From: Hymenobacter crusticola | GTDB taxonomy: Bacteria; Bacteroidota; Bacteroidia; Cytophagales; Hymenobacteraceae | Direction of reading: 5' to 3' | DNA length: 64,000 nt | Assembly: GCF_002154225.1 (NCBI RefSeq) | Contig: NZ_MTSE01000006.1 | Span: forward strand, 62,001 to 126,000 | Shown: in pieces, positions 49,339 through 58,145 of the stretch | How positions within the stretch are numbered: position 1 is the first letter of the stretch | Layout: the number at the start of each line of letters is the position of its first letter | Position numbers and translations under genes: made by a program | Notes under the pieces: generated by a model | Seen by the model: the letters and a program-made list of their open reading frames with translations, nothing else | Databases searched by the model: none | Told to the model about the DNA's origin: nothing

Positions 49339-49538
49339 GCTAGTAGGGAAAGCTAGGTAAGGGAGGCGGTAAGCTAGGTTAAAAACCGTTAATAAGAGAT
49401 TAAGTTAGGACCGTTTAGCTGGTCATTGCCGCACAGTGCGTCCGTGAAACCAGCACTAAAAATATCTTCTATGACAAATCAACTCCAGTAACACTCATGT
49501 TTTGCGGTAGAAGTGGCAGCTGTATTCCGCTACCTACG

Positions 49539-49546
49539 TATGTTTG
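49539..49546 (+). promoter_or_regulatory. Candidate -7 element upstream of the SDR gene
   Basis: TATGTTTG (TAnnTTTG) lies 40 bases before the SDR start codon in the 248-base region shared with haaO. Confidence 0.38.
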
Positions 49547-49586
49547 CCACGGCTTAAAGCGTATTTAGTCGTACATTCTTCCAATT

Positions 49587-50396
49587 ATGCACCCTTCACT
49601 GTTTTCGCCGGATATTCTAGCTGGCCAACAAGCCTTAGTTGGGGGTAGCACCCAGGGCATCGGGCGGGCAGTAGCCGAGGTATTAGCTCAGATGGGAGCA
49701 TCCATCACGTTATTGGCTCGCAACGAAGAGCGCCTACAGCAAATAGCCGCTGAGCTGCCCACCCCGACAGCTCAAACTCATGATTACATCGTTGCTGATT
49801 TCGTGGATGCCAACGTGGTAGCTACTCGCGTCCACGATTATCTTAATAGCCATCCTAGGGGTTTTGAAATTTTAATAAACAATACAGGAGGGCCTGCAGG
49901 TGGGCCACTTCTTGCAGCACCAGCCGAAGCTTTTCGGGCAGCTTTTGAGCAACACCTAGTGTGCAACCAAGTGCTAGCACAAGCGCTAGTGCCTACTATG
50001 CAGGCTAATCAATACGGCCGCATCATTAATATCATTAGCACATCCGTCAAACAGCCGTTACCGAACCTAGGTGTCTCCAACACGATCCGTGCTGCCGTAG
50101 GAAACTGGGCTAAAACATTGGCCAATGAAGTAGCTTCCTCTGGCATCACAGTGAATAATGTCCTACCAGGCGCAACGGTTACACAGCGGCACACGTCGCT
50201 TATTGAGCAAAGAGCAGTTCAAACCGGTCAATCAACAGAGTCCATCGAAGACAACTTGCTCCAGCTTATTCCCGTTCACCGCTTCGGTCAACCTGAAGAA
50301 ATAGCGGCAGCCGTCGCCTTCCTAGCTTCTCCCGCTGCTAGCTATATCACGGGCATTAATGTGCCCGTCGATGGTGGACGTACCGGCAACCTATAA
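49587..50396 (+). CDS. SDR-like protein lacking the catalytic YxxxK motif
   Basis: A 269-residue protein with the short-chain dehydrogenase fold: cofactor motif GGSTQGIGRAVA (about residues 18-29), NNTGG (about 94-98) and C-terminal GINVPVDGGR. The catalytic YxxxK is replaced: in PNLGVSNTIRAAV the Tyr position is Ser and the Lys position Arg, while a Ser (STS) remains. Such proteins form an SDR-like subgroup (as in cd05344) without a full catalytic tetrad. It is divergent from haaO across 248 bases, so a role in the same pathway is possible but unproven. Confidence 0.82.
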   Translation: MHPSLFSPDILAGQQALVGGSTQGIGRAVAEVLAQMGASITLLARNEERLQQIAAELPTPTAQTHDYIVADFVDANVVATRVHDYLNSHPRGFEILINNTGGPAGGPLLAAPAEAFRAAFEQHLVCNQVLAQALVPTMQANQYGRIINIISTSVKQPLPNLGVSNTIRAAVGNWAKTLANEVASSGITVNNVLPGATVTQRHTSLIEQRAVQTGQSTESIEDNLLQLIPVHRFGQPEEIAAAVAFLASPAASYITGINVPVDGGRTGNL

Positions 50397-50425
50397 TTAC
50401 GCCTAACATCTAACCCATTTGCGTT

Positions 50426-51151
50426 TTGGTAAAGTTTGACAAACTCTCTATCGTCATTCCGGTTTACAACGAAGCCCGCACCATCCATCAGATCCTGGAT
50501 GTGCTGCGCGAGCTGAAGCTCGTGAATAATATTCAGAAGGAGATTATTCTGGTCAATGACTGCTCCTCTGACAACTCTGCGGAAGTGATAACGACCTATA
50601 TAAGCCGTTATCCAGAGATGGGAATGCGGCTGCTCCAACATGCAGTTAACCAGGGGAAAGGAGCAGCGTTACACACCGGTATTCGTGAGGCGACTGGCGA
50701 CTATGTTATTATTCAGGATGCCGACCTAGAGTACGATCCGGAAGAGTACAACATATTGATGAAACCTATCCTGAAGGGGTTTGCCGATGTAGTATTTGGC
50801 TCGCGCTTTATGGGTGGTCAACCCCACCGGATTCTGTTCTTCTGGCATAGCATCGGCAATGCTATCCTGACCTTCCTTTCCAACATGTTCACTGACCTGA
50901 ACCTAACGGACATGGAGACATGCTACAAACTATTCCGTCGCGATATTATTCAAGGCTTGAAGCTAGAAGAAAAGCGCTTCGGCTTTGAGCCCGAAGTGAC
51001 GGCCAAAGTTTCCAGGGTACCTAATGCTCGCATTTACGAAGTAGGCATCAGCTACTATGGCCGCACCTACGCTGAAGGCAAAAAAATCGGCTGGCGCGAC
51101 GGCTTCCGGGCCATTTACTGCATTCTGAAGTATGGTTTATTTCATGGCTAG
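50426..51151 (+). CDS. Family 2 glycosyltransferase, DPM1/ArnC-like
   Basis: A 241-residue soluble GT-A enzyme of the dolichol/undecaprenyl-phosphate mannose (or related sugar) synthase type. [37 protein letters not shown] (metal-binding DAD) and the [21 protein letters not shown] region are typical. No membrane helix is present, unlike the GT2 at 61263. The frame is closed by a stop at 50411, so only ATT or TTG starts fit; I use TTG at 50426, 29 bases after the SDR stop. It probably makes a polyprenyl-phosphate sugar for the membrane proteins downstream. Confidence 0.85.
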   Translation: MVKFDKLSIVIPVYNEARTIHQILDVLRELKLVNNIQKEIILVNDCSSDNSAEVITTYISRYPEMGMRLLQHAVNQGKGAALHTGIREATGDYVIIQDADLEYDPEEYNILMKPILKGFADVVFGSRFMGGQPHRILFFWHSIGNAILTFLSNMFTDLNLTDMETCYKLFRRDIIQGLKLEEKRFGFEPEVTAKVSRVPNARIYEVGISYYGRTYAEGKKIGWRDGFRAIYCILKYGLFHG

Positions 51152-51171
51152 GCCCTGAAATAAGCTAGTTT

Positions 51172-53088
51172 CTAGCGGTGACGTAACACGGTTACCATAA
51201 GATTATCGACCAGGACGGGCTGTACTGAGCCGTTCTGAAACGCGTAGACAGAAACCTCATCGTCAGGCTGCGCATCACTTGATACTTTACTATCAAATCT
51301 CACCTCATCCCATACTTTTGGCGTTCCACCATAGACCGTCGACACCTCCCCTACTTTGTTCATTAGACGCATTCCTTTCCATTTGTAGGTTTGGCCATTG
51401 CGCTTGAACTCAATAACCAAACTAGGCATTTGGTTGATATCCCAGGCTTTGTCCGGAAAAAACACCTGTGCGCTCGCCTCAATCCAGTCGCCAGGCTTTA
51501 CTTTTAAGTCTCCTAGCTTTTGACGATACGTCGGGCTGTAGGGGTGTTGCGCATCGACCTGAAATGCTGGTGCAGCCAAGGCAAACTCGTTGGTGACGCC
51601 CGGCGCCGATTCCTGGCTGAAGTTGTTGAAATGCGTCACTTCCGAAACGTAACGCGTGTGGTCAGGATCGGCCTCGTTGGTATCGAACTTCGTCAGGTCG
51701 TTTTTGGTCAGGTGCGTTTTGCCTAGTATCGCGAAGTAATAGCGCCGGGTCATGTGCTCGGGCATAAAGATGCCCTCTTGCCGCTGCCAGAGCTGAAAGC
51801 CATTTAGGGCCGTAAGTAATACTAGCAAGCTAGCCGTGAGCATGCGTACAGCTACTCCGCGTTGAAACAATGCCTGCAGGCAGAAACCCAAAGGAAGGCT
51901 AAGTAGCGGGTATGTTTGTACCATGGTGCGGGAGCCGAAGCTATCCATATACCACCAGCACCACCAACTGTAGGCAATGTATACGTGCAAGCTTAGATAC
52001 AAGGTGACCAGCCAAAACCAGTCGCGGCGTTGCTGCCACAGGATGAATAATCCTACTATAGCTAGCACCATTACCGGCGTATAGGTCAGCCAGCCATTAT
52101 CGAAGCTCAATAGCCCGGAGTATAACTTCGGGTGCAGAAAATCGAAGCTTTCCCCCGGATACGAATCATACGTCCAGTGCCCGGAGGTGTGATGCCAGTA
52201 GAGCAGCTGCGGCACCATTACCAGAAATACTCCCAGCCCAAAACAAATAACTTGCAGACGCTTGGCCCACAAAAGTTGGAGGCGTGCTCGCAAGCCAGCC
52301 CACGAGGCCACTCCTAGTAGCAGAGGCACCAGCATAATGATTACCTCTGTAGGGCGAATCAGCACGGCCAGGCCAATTGTCAGGGCTAGCCCCAGAATAT
52401 ACCGCAGGCGAGGTTGCTGTAACCAATAGTGAGTCAGCAACAGCGTAGCCGTGTGCAACACAAAAAGAAAGTTATGTGAGTACAGGCTCTTGAAGACTGC
52501 ATAACATAAGTAGTTAGTAGTGCAATAAACGACTACGAGCAACACGGCCGTTAGGGCGTCACTGAAGTATAACAACAGCAAGCGCCGTAGCAACACTAGG
52601 CCAATCAGAGCATACACCAAACCGGCTAGGTAGGCTGCTAGCTGATAGGGTAATGAGTAACCATCTGCCGGGTAGGATGATAAATACTTGGTGTAGAGGT
52701 GCGCCGCGCCAAAGAAAGGGGCATATAGAATAGATAGCCCCATCGTGTACTTGATGACATAGCTATCAGGATCAGTACGTGCCCGCGACACTTCATAGTT
52801 GCCGAGCGGATGCGCCGGATTGCCTCGATTGGTTAGATCATATTGATCCAAAATGGGCGTTACAAAGCCTAGGCCTGACACATCATGATAGATGAAGGTA
52901 GCAGGCAGGTAGAGGTAATACCCGAACACGTCGTATTTGGTGACGCGCAGGTTAGTCCAACTATCTACTGCGACGAACATCCGTAGTAGCACTGCCATCA
53001 CCAGCCCCATGCTGAACAGCGAAATAGGAGCGCGCCAGCGAACTGTCGGAGTTGGTAATGAAGTAGGTAAAGAATAAGAGGATACCAT
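51172..53088 (-). CDS. GT-C-like membrane protein with C-terminal CBM-like domain
   Basis: A 638-residue protein. Residues about 20-475 hold roughly 12 hydrophobic segments with a large N-terminal loop (VTKYDVFGYYLYLPATFIYHDVSG), in the manner of GT-C enzymes that use lipid-linked sugars. The last roughly 150 residues (about 486-638, genomic 51175-51633) form a soluble beta-rich domain ending NGSVQPVLVDNLMVTV, similar in pattern to the ends of the two 178-residue lipoproteins (GSIQPAYVDDLMIL). This is a membrane enzyme fused to a lipoprotein-type module. It converges with the DPM1-like gene. Confidence 0.65.
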   Translation of the reverse strand: MVSSYSLPTSLPTPTVRWRAPISLFSMGLVMAVLLRMFVAVDSWTNLRVTKYDVFGYYLYLPATFIYHDVSGLGFVTPILDQYDLTNRGNPAHPLGNYEVSRARTDPDSYVIKYTMGLSILYAPFFGAAHLYTKYLSSYPADGYSLPYQLAAYLAGLVYALIGLVLLRRLLLLYFSDALTAVLLVVVYCTTNYLCYAVFKSLYSHNFLFVLHTATLLLTHYWLQQPRLRYILGLALTIGLAVLIRPTEVIIMLVPLLLGVASWAGLRARLQLLWAKRLQVICFGLGVFLVMVPQLLYWHHTSGHWTYDSYPGESFDFLHPKLYSGLLSFDNGWLTYTPVMVLAIVGLFILWQQRRDWFWLVTLYLSLHVYIAYSWWCWWYMDSFGSRTMVQTYPLLSLPLGFCLQALFQRGVAVRMLTASLLVLLTALNGFQLWQRQEGIFMPEHMTRRYYFAILGKTHLTKNDLTKFDTNEADPDHTRYVSEVTHFNNFSQESAPGVTNEFALAAPAFQVDAQHPYSPTYRQKLGDLKVKPGDWIEASAQVFFPDKAWDINQMPSLVIEFKRNGQTYKWKGMRLMNKVGEVSTVYGGTPKVWDEVRFDSKVSSDAQPDDEVSVYAFQNGSVQPVLVDNLMVTVLRHR

Positions 53089-53167
53089 TATGGCGAAAGC
53101 GATAAGTACTAGCAGTTAAGAAGGCAGAAGCAGAGTGCCGAGCTCTACGTTCTGCGTAAGCACCTAG

Positions 53168-53704
53168 CTACTTCTCATTCAGGATCATTAAATCGTCGAC
53201 GTACGCGGGCTGTATGCTGCCACCACGCCACAGATACACCTTCAGCACGTCGCCATAAGCCGCTTCGGCTGGTAGGTTCACTGTCTTCTCCACCTGCACC
53301 CACATATTGTAGTGCTTCACTTCTTTCGCTAGGTCTAGCCCATCCCACAGCAATTGCTTGTCGGTACCGGTTTGCTTTAGCTCCGTCACGAGCACCGGCA
53401 CAGCTTTCTCGTTTGAGAGATTTACCCAAGCCTGAAGTTTTATCTTTTTTGGAATTTGGGCAGCCACCTTCCCCAACTGCTTGCTATACCCGGCGCTGAA
53501 CTCAACCGCTGGATCTACTTTTGCCGAATACTTGCCGGAGTGTGCTTGATCCGTCGTGAGCGAAGCTAGGTATTGGTCGCTCCCCATCCACCCATCTAGT
53601 TGCTCAAAATCGTTGTGGGTGAGCAGGTTGTCGGGCAATTGCGTTTTTTTCTCGGCACAGGCTGCCACTCCTAAGATAAGCAGGAGACAAAGCAGTTTTC
53701 TCAT
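53168..53704 (-). CDS. 178-residue lipoprotein, copy A
   Basis: A predicted lipoprotein (Cys16 after LILGVAA) with a single beta-rich domain of the CBM4/9-like jelly-roll pattern: NDFEQLDGWMG near residue 31, AHSGKYSAKV near 54, then LQAWVNLS and a C-terminal VYLWRGGSIQPAYVDDLMIL. It has the same length and motif order as the lipoprotein at 57507-58043 and pairs with the GT39-like gene just upstream (74-base gap). Such modules bind sugars, but binding here is inferred from the fold pattern, not shown. Confidence 0.72.
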   Translation of the reverse strand: MRKLLCLLLILGVAACAEKKTQLPDNLLTHNDFEQLDGWMGSDQYLASLTTDQAHSGKYSAKVDPAVEFSAGYSKQLGKVAAQIPKKIKLQAWVNLSNEKAVPVLVTELKQTGTDKQLLWDGLDLAKEVKHYNMWVQVEKTVNLPAEAAYGDVLKVYLWRGGSIQPAYVDDLMILNEK

Positions 53705-53778
53705 AAAAGAAGTGGCTATTTGTTGGTTAAGCTTTTAAAGTAAGCTAAATGCTGGCACTATCAGCGGACAATAGTGAC

Positions 53779-55404
53779 TTACCTGATGCGGAATATCGAC
53801 AGCACCCGCCGCCGTCCGGCTTCCAAACGGGCTACTTCTTCTTGATATGGATAAGGGTCTGGGTGCCAACGATAGGTAGTCATGAAATAGTTAGCTTTCT
53901 CAGGATCAGCTACAAATTTTACTCGCTCAGCCGCAAATTCATCGAGCATCCAACGGTTGATCTCGACACTTCCCTCCATAGGGGCATTCACATAAATCAC
54001 GGGGCGGCTGTCGTGACTAGTAATCCATTCTAGCCCCCAACGGTAACTGAGCGACCAATAGTCCATCTCAAACTTCTGCTCGATGTGGCGCCCAGGCAGA
54101 AAGTTGAAGTATACCTGCTGCTGCGGATGAAACCACGCTATTTGGGCGGCAGTAGTAACTAGCGTAACGATCAGCACACCCCGAATAAATGTTGACCAGT
54201 AGGCTCCCCAAAATGAGCCTTGTGGCTGCCACTGCAATAGCGCGACCAACCCGCGCATGGCAACTAGCAAGAAAGTAGGATAAACAAAGTATAGCTGACG
54301 CCAGCCATCGTATAGCACTGAGTGCAGTGCTACTACCGCCAACAAAGGAGTGACTGTAAGACCAAGGAAAAACAGATCTTGCCACTCCTCTTCCGAAGCA
54401 TATAACGTTAGGCCCCGCCGGACTAGGTCCCATACAATGCGAATGCCCCCGGTCACGAAAGCTAATACATACAGCACGGGGGTAGTGATGCAAATCCAAA
54501 CTAAAGCGTAATGCCAGGGCAGCTCCGTCGCTGTCACCATATGGCCCATATACAGTACTTGCCCACCCCAGCGGAACTGCGCCATTTTCCGAAAAGCGTC
54601 CAGAAAGTTGTCTATTGGAGCATCCCACAGATAGGGCCACAGGGCAACAACCAATGTTGGTAACAGCAGCAGATAGGTACTACTGCCCAGAGCTAAGCGC
54701 CCGGTACCTAGCGCCCGGTACTCGTCCCGGATGATGCGTAACGCTAGCATAGCCAAGGTAGCCATTGGCAGTAGCACACCCATGATGCGCACATCAATAG
54801 TGATAGCACACGCCAGTGCATGCCAGAAGGCCCGTTTCAGGGTAGGACGTTCAATAAAGCGAATGGCAGTATTCGTTGCTACGGCAAAGAGGGCCATAAA
54901 CACGGCATCCTTATCATTATAGAACGACTCAGCGAACAAGCGCGGGCTCAATACTAGCAGTAAGGCACCTAACAATCCTAAGCGCCAGTTCTTGAACCTG
55001 CGCTTAGTAAGCTGATAAACGGCTCCTACCCCACCCATACAAACCAGGAAGGTGCACAGGTGCCGAAACCAAAAAATAGCCCGTTGGCTTTCCAACCTCA
55101 ATAGCCGCTCGAAAAACGAGACTGGCATTTCAAAAGCTACTCCATAATCGCGATCATAGTAGTCACGTAAGTCGAACTGTTGGTAGTAGGCAAATGCGTT
55201 CTGATCACGTTGCACGAACTCTGGCCAGAACAAGTCGCACACATGCTTCAACGACAGCATGCCATTATGGCGACTCTGGTTTTCGTCGACGGATAAGCCG
55301 TAATCACGCACTAGCAATAAACCTACTAGTAGCAATAAACCGAAGAAAGCACCTACTATTGGCCGCCGCCACCGATCAGCTGCGGAGAGTGTATAATTGA
55401 TCAT
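53779..55404 (-). CDS. GT39-like membrane glycosyltransferase, copy A
   Basis: A 541-residue multi-pass protein. The first loop carries Asp40-Glu41 in DYGLSVDENQSRHNG, the acidic pair of protein O-mannosyltransferase-like (GT39) enzymes, and FAESFYNDKDAVFM near residue 165 is shared word for word in pattern with copy B at 59633. Such enzymes move a sugar from polyprenyl phosphate to an acceptor on the outer face of the inner membrane. I use ATG 55404; the frame extends by a TTG at 55425. The C-terminal 130 residues are largely periplasmic. Confidence 0.78.
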   Translation of the reverse strand: MINYTLSAADRWRRPIVGAFFGLLLLVGLLLVRDYGLSVDENQSRHNGMLSLKHVCDLFWPEFVQRDQNAFAYYQQFDLRDYYDRDYGVAFEMPVSFFERLLRLESQRAIFWFRHLCTFLVCMGGVGAVYQLTKRRFKNWRLGLLGALLLVLSPRLFAESFYNDKDAVFMALFAVATNTAIRFIERPTLKRAFWHALACAITIDVRIMGVLLPMATLAMLALRIIRDEYRALGTGRLALGSSTYLLLLPTLVVALWPYLWDAPIDNFLDAFRKMAQFRWGGQVLYMGHMVTATELPWHYALVWICITTPVLYVLAFVTGGIRIVWDLVRRGLTLYASEEEWQDLFFLGLTVTPLLAVVALHSVLYDGWRQLYFVYPTFLLVAMRGLVALLQWQPQGSFWGAYWSTFIRGVLIVTLVTTAAQIAWFHPQQQVYFNFLPGRHIEQKFEMDYWSLSYRWGLEWITSHDSRPVIYVNAPMEGSVEINRWMLDEFAAERVKFVADPEKANYFMTTYRWHPDPYPYQEEVARLEAGRRRVLSIFRIR

Positions 55405-55630
55405 AACCTCATTACTGTTCTGCAAAGTAACTAGGCTAAGCTTATTTGGCTAGGTATGCGCCGAATTATCCTCCTGTCGCGACCCTCTACACTACTACCT
55501 GCTACTTACTAGCTTACCCTTTGCTTCAGCTAGCTTCATTGCATTCAGAATCCTGTTCCTATCTTCGTTCCAGCTCTTTTCTACCTGGCTCGCTTTATCA
55601 GCACCACTTCCTGCTAGTTACTAGTTTACA

Positions 55631-57451
55631 ATGTTATTACCCAAACGCTACGCTTCCGCACAGTTCACTTGGGCGGGTATATTCTGCTTCTTCGTATTAC
55701 TAGTACTTGCTAGCCATTTTTATTTAGAGCGCATCGCTTATCTGGATTTATCGATGCACATGTTTGAATATCTTACCAAGGATCATCTCTTTATTCAGAA
55801 CAATCGCTTTGTAGCAGCTATAACCCAGATATGGCCCCTGCTAGGGATACGCAGTGGCCTACCCTTGGATGTAGTGTTACGGCTATACTCTCTGGTGTTT
55901 ATTGGTTACTATTTCGCTGTATTTCTCATTAGCGCCTACTTATTTCGCAATGAACATGTAGCAGTAGCAGTAGCTTTACTATATACACTACTCATATCTA
56001 ACACCTTTTACTGGGCCCAATCTGAGTTTCCGCAAGCCTTGGCCATGCTGCTGCTATATTATGCAGGCATTTCTCGGCTAGCACCGTTGCCATTCGACTG
56101 GCGGACGCTGTTATTACTTCTACTCATTCCTGTCAGTATTTATGGCCACCCGCTACTGCTTTTGCCTTTTCTGTTCTTGTGGGGCTACGATTATCTGCTT
56201 ACTCGCCGCTTTACCGATTGGCTCTATTATTTAACGGCACTTATCGCCCTGTTTTGCTACTGGCTACGCACGCACAACATCGCAGCTGATTCGTACGAAG
56301 GGCAAAGGCTAAACCTGTGGGACAATCTTGTCCAGTTTTACCCCAACTACTTATCGTTAGCAAGCAATCAGGAGCTTTTATTGCTCTGCCGAACTCGTTA
56401 CTACATGCTTCCGGTGCTGCTGGTGCTTATCACAGGCTATTACATTTGGCGTAGACCCGCCGGTTGGGGACTACGCTTAGTGTGGATTTGGGCATTCGTA
56501 ATAGGCTACTCGCAGATCGTTGCCATTACGCACCCCGATCATACCGATTTCACCTACCTCGAGAACTTACATTTGCCTTTGGGGCTATTTGTAGCTATAC
56601 CGCTGGCCATGGAAATACTACCAGCCATAGGAACTCGCTGGTACCGGCTGGCGACCATTGCGCTGGTTGTTGTGTTTTGCGCTCGCTTTTTCGCGATTTG
56701 GCAAGCCAATCCTCCTTTCACGAAGTATGTTCATTGGTTAAAGAACACGATTGCTTACACCCGACAATTCCCAGAATATAAGTTTATCGTTGCCCAGGCA
56801 AACCTTGATCCTTACCACCAACGATCTGAGTCGTGGGCTCCTTCCTTTGAGTCCCTGCTACTTAGCGCCCGGTATAGCCCCGATTCAGCACGACAGGTAT
56901 ATGTTGCTAATGATGTACCCGACTTTATTGCATATTCAAACGCTACCCCGCCCAATGTTCTTTTAACTCAGTTCGGTGGTAAAATTCCCTACGACCAGCT
57001 CCCCTGGCAGTACATTCACTTGCCGTCGTCCTCCTATCGCAACCTTAATACCCCACCTCCCGCTGACTCCACGACGCTTACGACTTATATAGCTGAGCGC
57101 CAAGATACTAAATTAACTTTCGTCGAGCTTTCCGCTCCGCTACGGACCAACAAGACCCGTTCGCTTACCCTTCGAATCAGCAGCCCACCTGGCAAGGTGT
57201 TGCATTCGGGTTTGCAGACGCCGCATCCTACTGTACTGTCTTACCGCTTCTCATCTTCCGAAATTTGGGCGCCTTCTGCTGATGTACTCACAACGCCGCT
57301 GGAGTTAGATATCATAAGCAACTGGACGCAGGATATGACTATTGTGGGTCCTAATGAGCCTGGTGATTACATGCTGGAGGTATTCCTTACCAGTAAGAAC
57401 TACCATGATTGGCCTGTTAAGCTGCAAATTCCGGTGAAGGTAAAGCCCTAG
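55631..57451 (+). CDS. Large GT-C-like membrane protein with C-terminal soluble domain
   Basis: A 606-residue protein with roughly 10-12 hydrophobic segments over residues 15-370, including an acidic first loop (YLDLSMHMFEYLT) and a TDFTYLENLHLPLG segment, then a soluble C-terminus (about 375-606) rich in beta strands. It resembles the GT-C-type proteins around it but is not close to either GT39 copy. It is the only plus-strand gene inside the 51-62 kb locus and is divergent from copy A. Its stop codon lies in the stem of a 22-base hairpin. Confidence 0.6.
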   Translation: MLLPKRYASAQFTWAGIFCFFVLLVLASHFYLERIAYLDLSMHMFEYLTKDHLFIQNNRFVAAITQIWPLLGIRSGLPLDVVLRLYSLVFIGYYFAVFLISAYLFRNEHVAVAVALLYTLLISNTFYWAQSEFPQALAMLLLYYAGISRLAPLPFDWRTLLLLLLIPVSIYGHPLLLLPFLFLWGYDYLLTRRFTDWLYYLTALIALFCYWLRTHNIAADSYEGQRLNLWDNLVQFYPNYLSLASNQELLLLCRTRYYMLPVLLVLITGYYIWRRPAGWGLRLVWIWAFVIGYSQIVAITHPDHTDFTYLENLHLPLGLFVAIPLAMEILPAIGTRWYRLATIALVVVFCARFFAIWQANPPFTKYVHWLKNTIAYTRQFPEYKFIVAQANLDPYHQRSESWAPSFESLLLSARYSPDSARQVYVANDVPDFIAYSNATPPNVLLTQFGGKIPYDQLPWQYIHLPSSSYRNLNTPPPADSTTLTTYIAERQDTKLTFVELSAPLRTNKTRSLTLRISSPPGKVLHSGLQTPHPTVLSYRFSSSEIWAPSADVLTTPLELDIISNWTQDMTIVGPNEPGDYMLEVFLTSKNYHDWPVKLQIPVKVKP

Positions 57452-57495
57452 AAAAAAGATAGCCGCTCATAGAAGCGGCTATCTTTTTTCTAGGG
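57446..57495. terminator. Bidirectional hairpin overlapping a stop codon
   Basis: Perfect 22-base arms (57446-57467 / 57474-57495) with AAAAAAGAT in one arm and ATCTTTTTT in the other. The TAG stop of the upstream gene (57449-57451) is in the left arm. The next gene ends 12 bases further, convergent. Confidence 0.85.
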
Positions 57496-57506
57496 TTATG
57501 TTCAGC

Positions 57507-58043
57507 CTAGTCGGCAATCGTCAGGTTCACATCATCAACGTAAGTAGGCTCGGAACCAGCCCCGCGCCACAAGAATAACCGGAGATGCTGCGTGTATACC
57601 AAGTTGTCAGGCAGTGTAATGTCTTTGCTGACCTTTACCCACTTGTTAAACTCCTTCACGTCGCTCTCTAAATAAATACCATCACCAGCAACATCTTTGT
57701 TATTCTGCGCTGGATCTACAATTTGAATACCGAGTACGCCCTTGGCATTTGGGTTAGGTCTGAATGCCCAGGCTTCCAAATGAATTTTTTTGAGTTTGCG
57801 TGGGCTAATTTGTCCTAGTACTGCATCGTAAGTCAAACTAAAATCGTGGTCTTTATTTACTTCCAGCGCATACTTGCCAGAGTGAGCTCGTGTTTTAGTA
57901 AGTGTAGCCTGATCTCCTACCCAACCGGCGAGTGATTCAAAGTCGTTTACTGTAATTGTATTAGGACCGACAGTTAACTTATCGTCAGATGAGCAAGAAC
58001 TAAATAAGCTTGCTAGCACCAAAAAACGTACAAAGTTTTTCAT
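57507..58043 (-). CDS. 178-residue lipoprotein, copy B
   Basis: Same length as copy A. Lipobox Cys17 is followed by SSDDK, which fits the acidic export signal of surface-exposed Bacteroidota lipoproteins. NDFESLAGWVG (about 33-43), RAHSGKYALEV (about 52-62), HLEAWAF and the C-terminal LRLFLWRGAGSEPTYVDDVNL follow the same order as copy A. It is the last gene of the second cassette, 102 bases after the 58146-59561 gene. Probably exported to the outer membrane surface; ligand unknown. Confidence 0.72.
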   Translation of the reverse strand: MKNFVRFLVLASLFSSCSSDDKLTVGPNTITVNDFESLAGWVGDQATLTKTRAHSGKYALEVNKDHDFSLTYDAVLGQISPRKLKKIHLEAWAFRPNPNAKGVLGIQIVDPAQNNKDVAGDGIYLESDVKEFNKWVKVSKDITLPDNLVYTQHLRLFLWRGAGSEPTYVDDVNLTIAD

Positions 58044-58145
58044 GCAATGAACTAGTATATTAAAAATGAACAGGCGAAAGTAGGGAGAAAAGCTTCAGAG
58101 TCAAAATCCTATTCCTGATAGACTTAAGGTCAAAAAATGAGCTGG

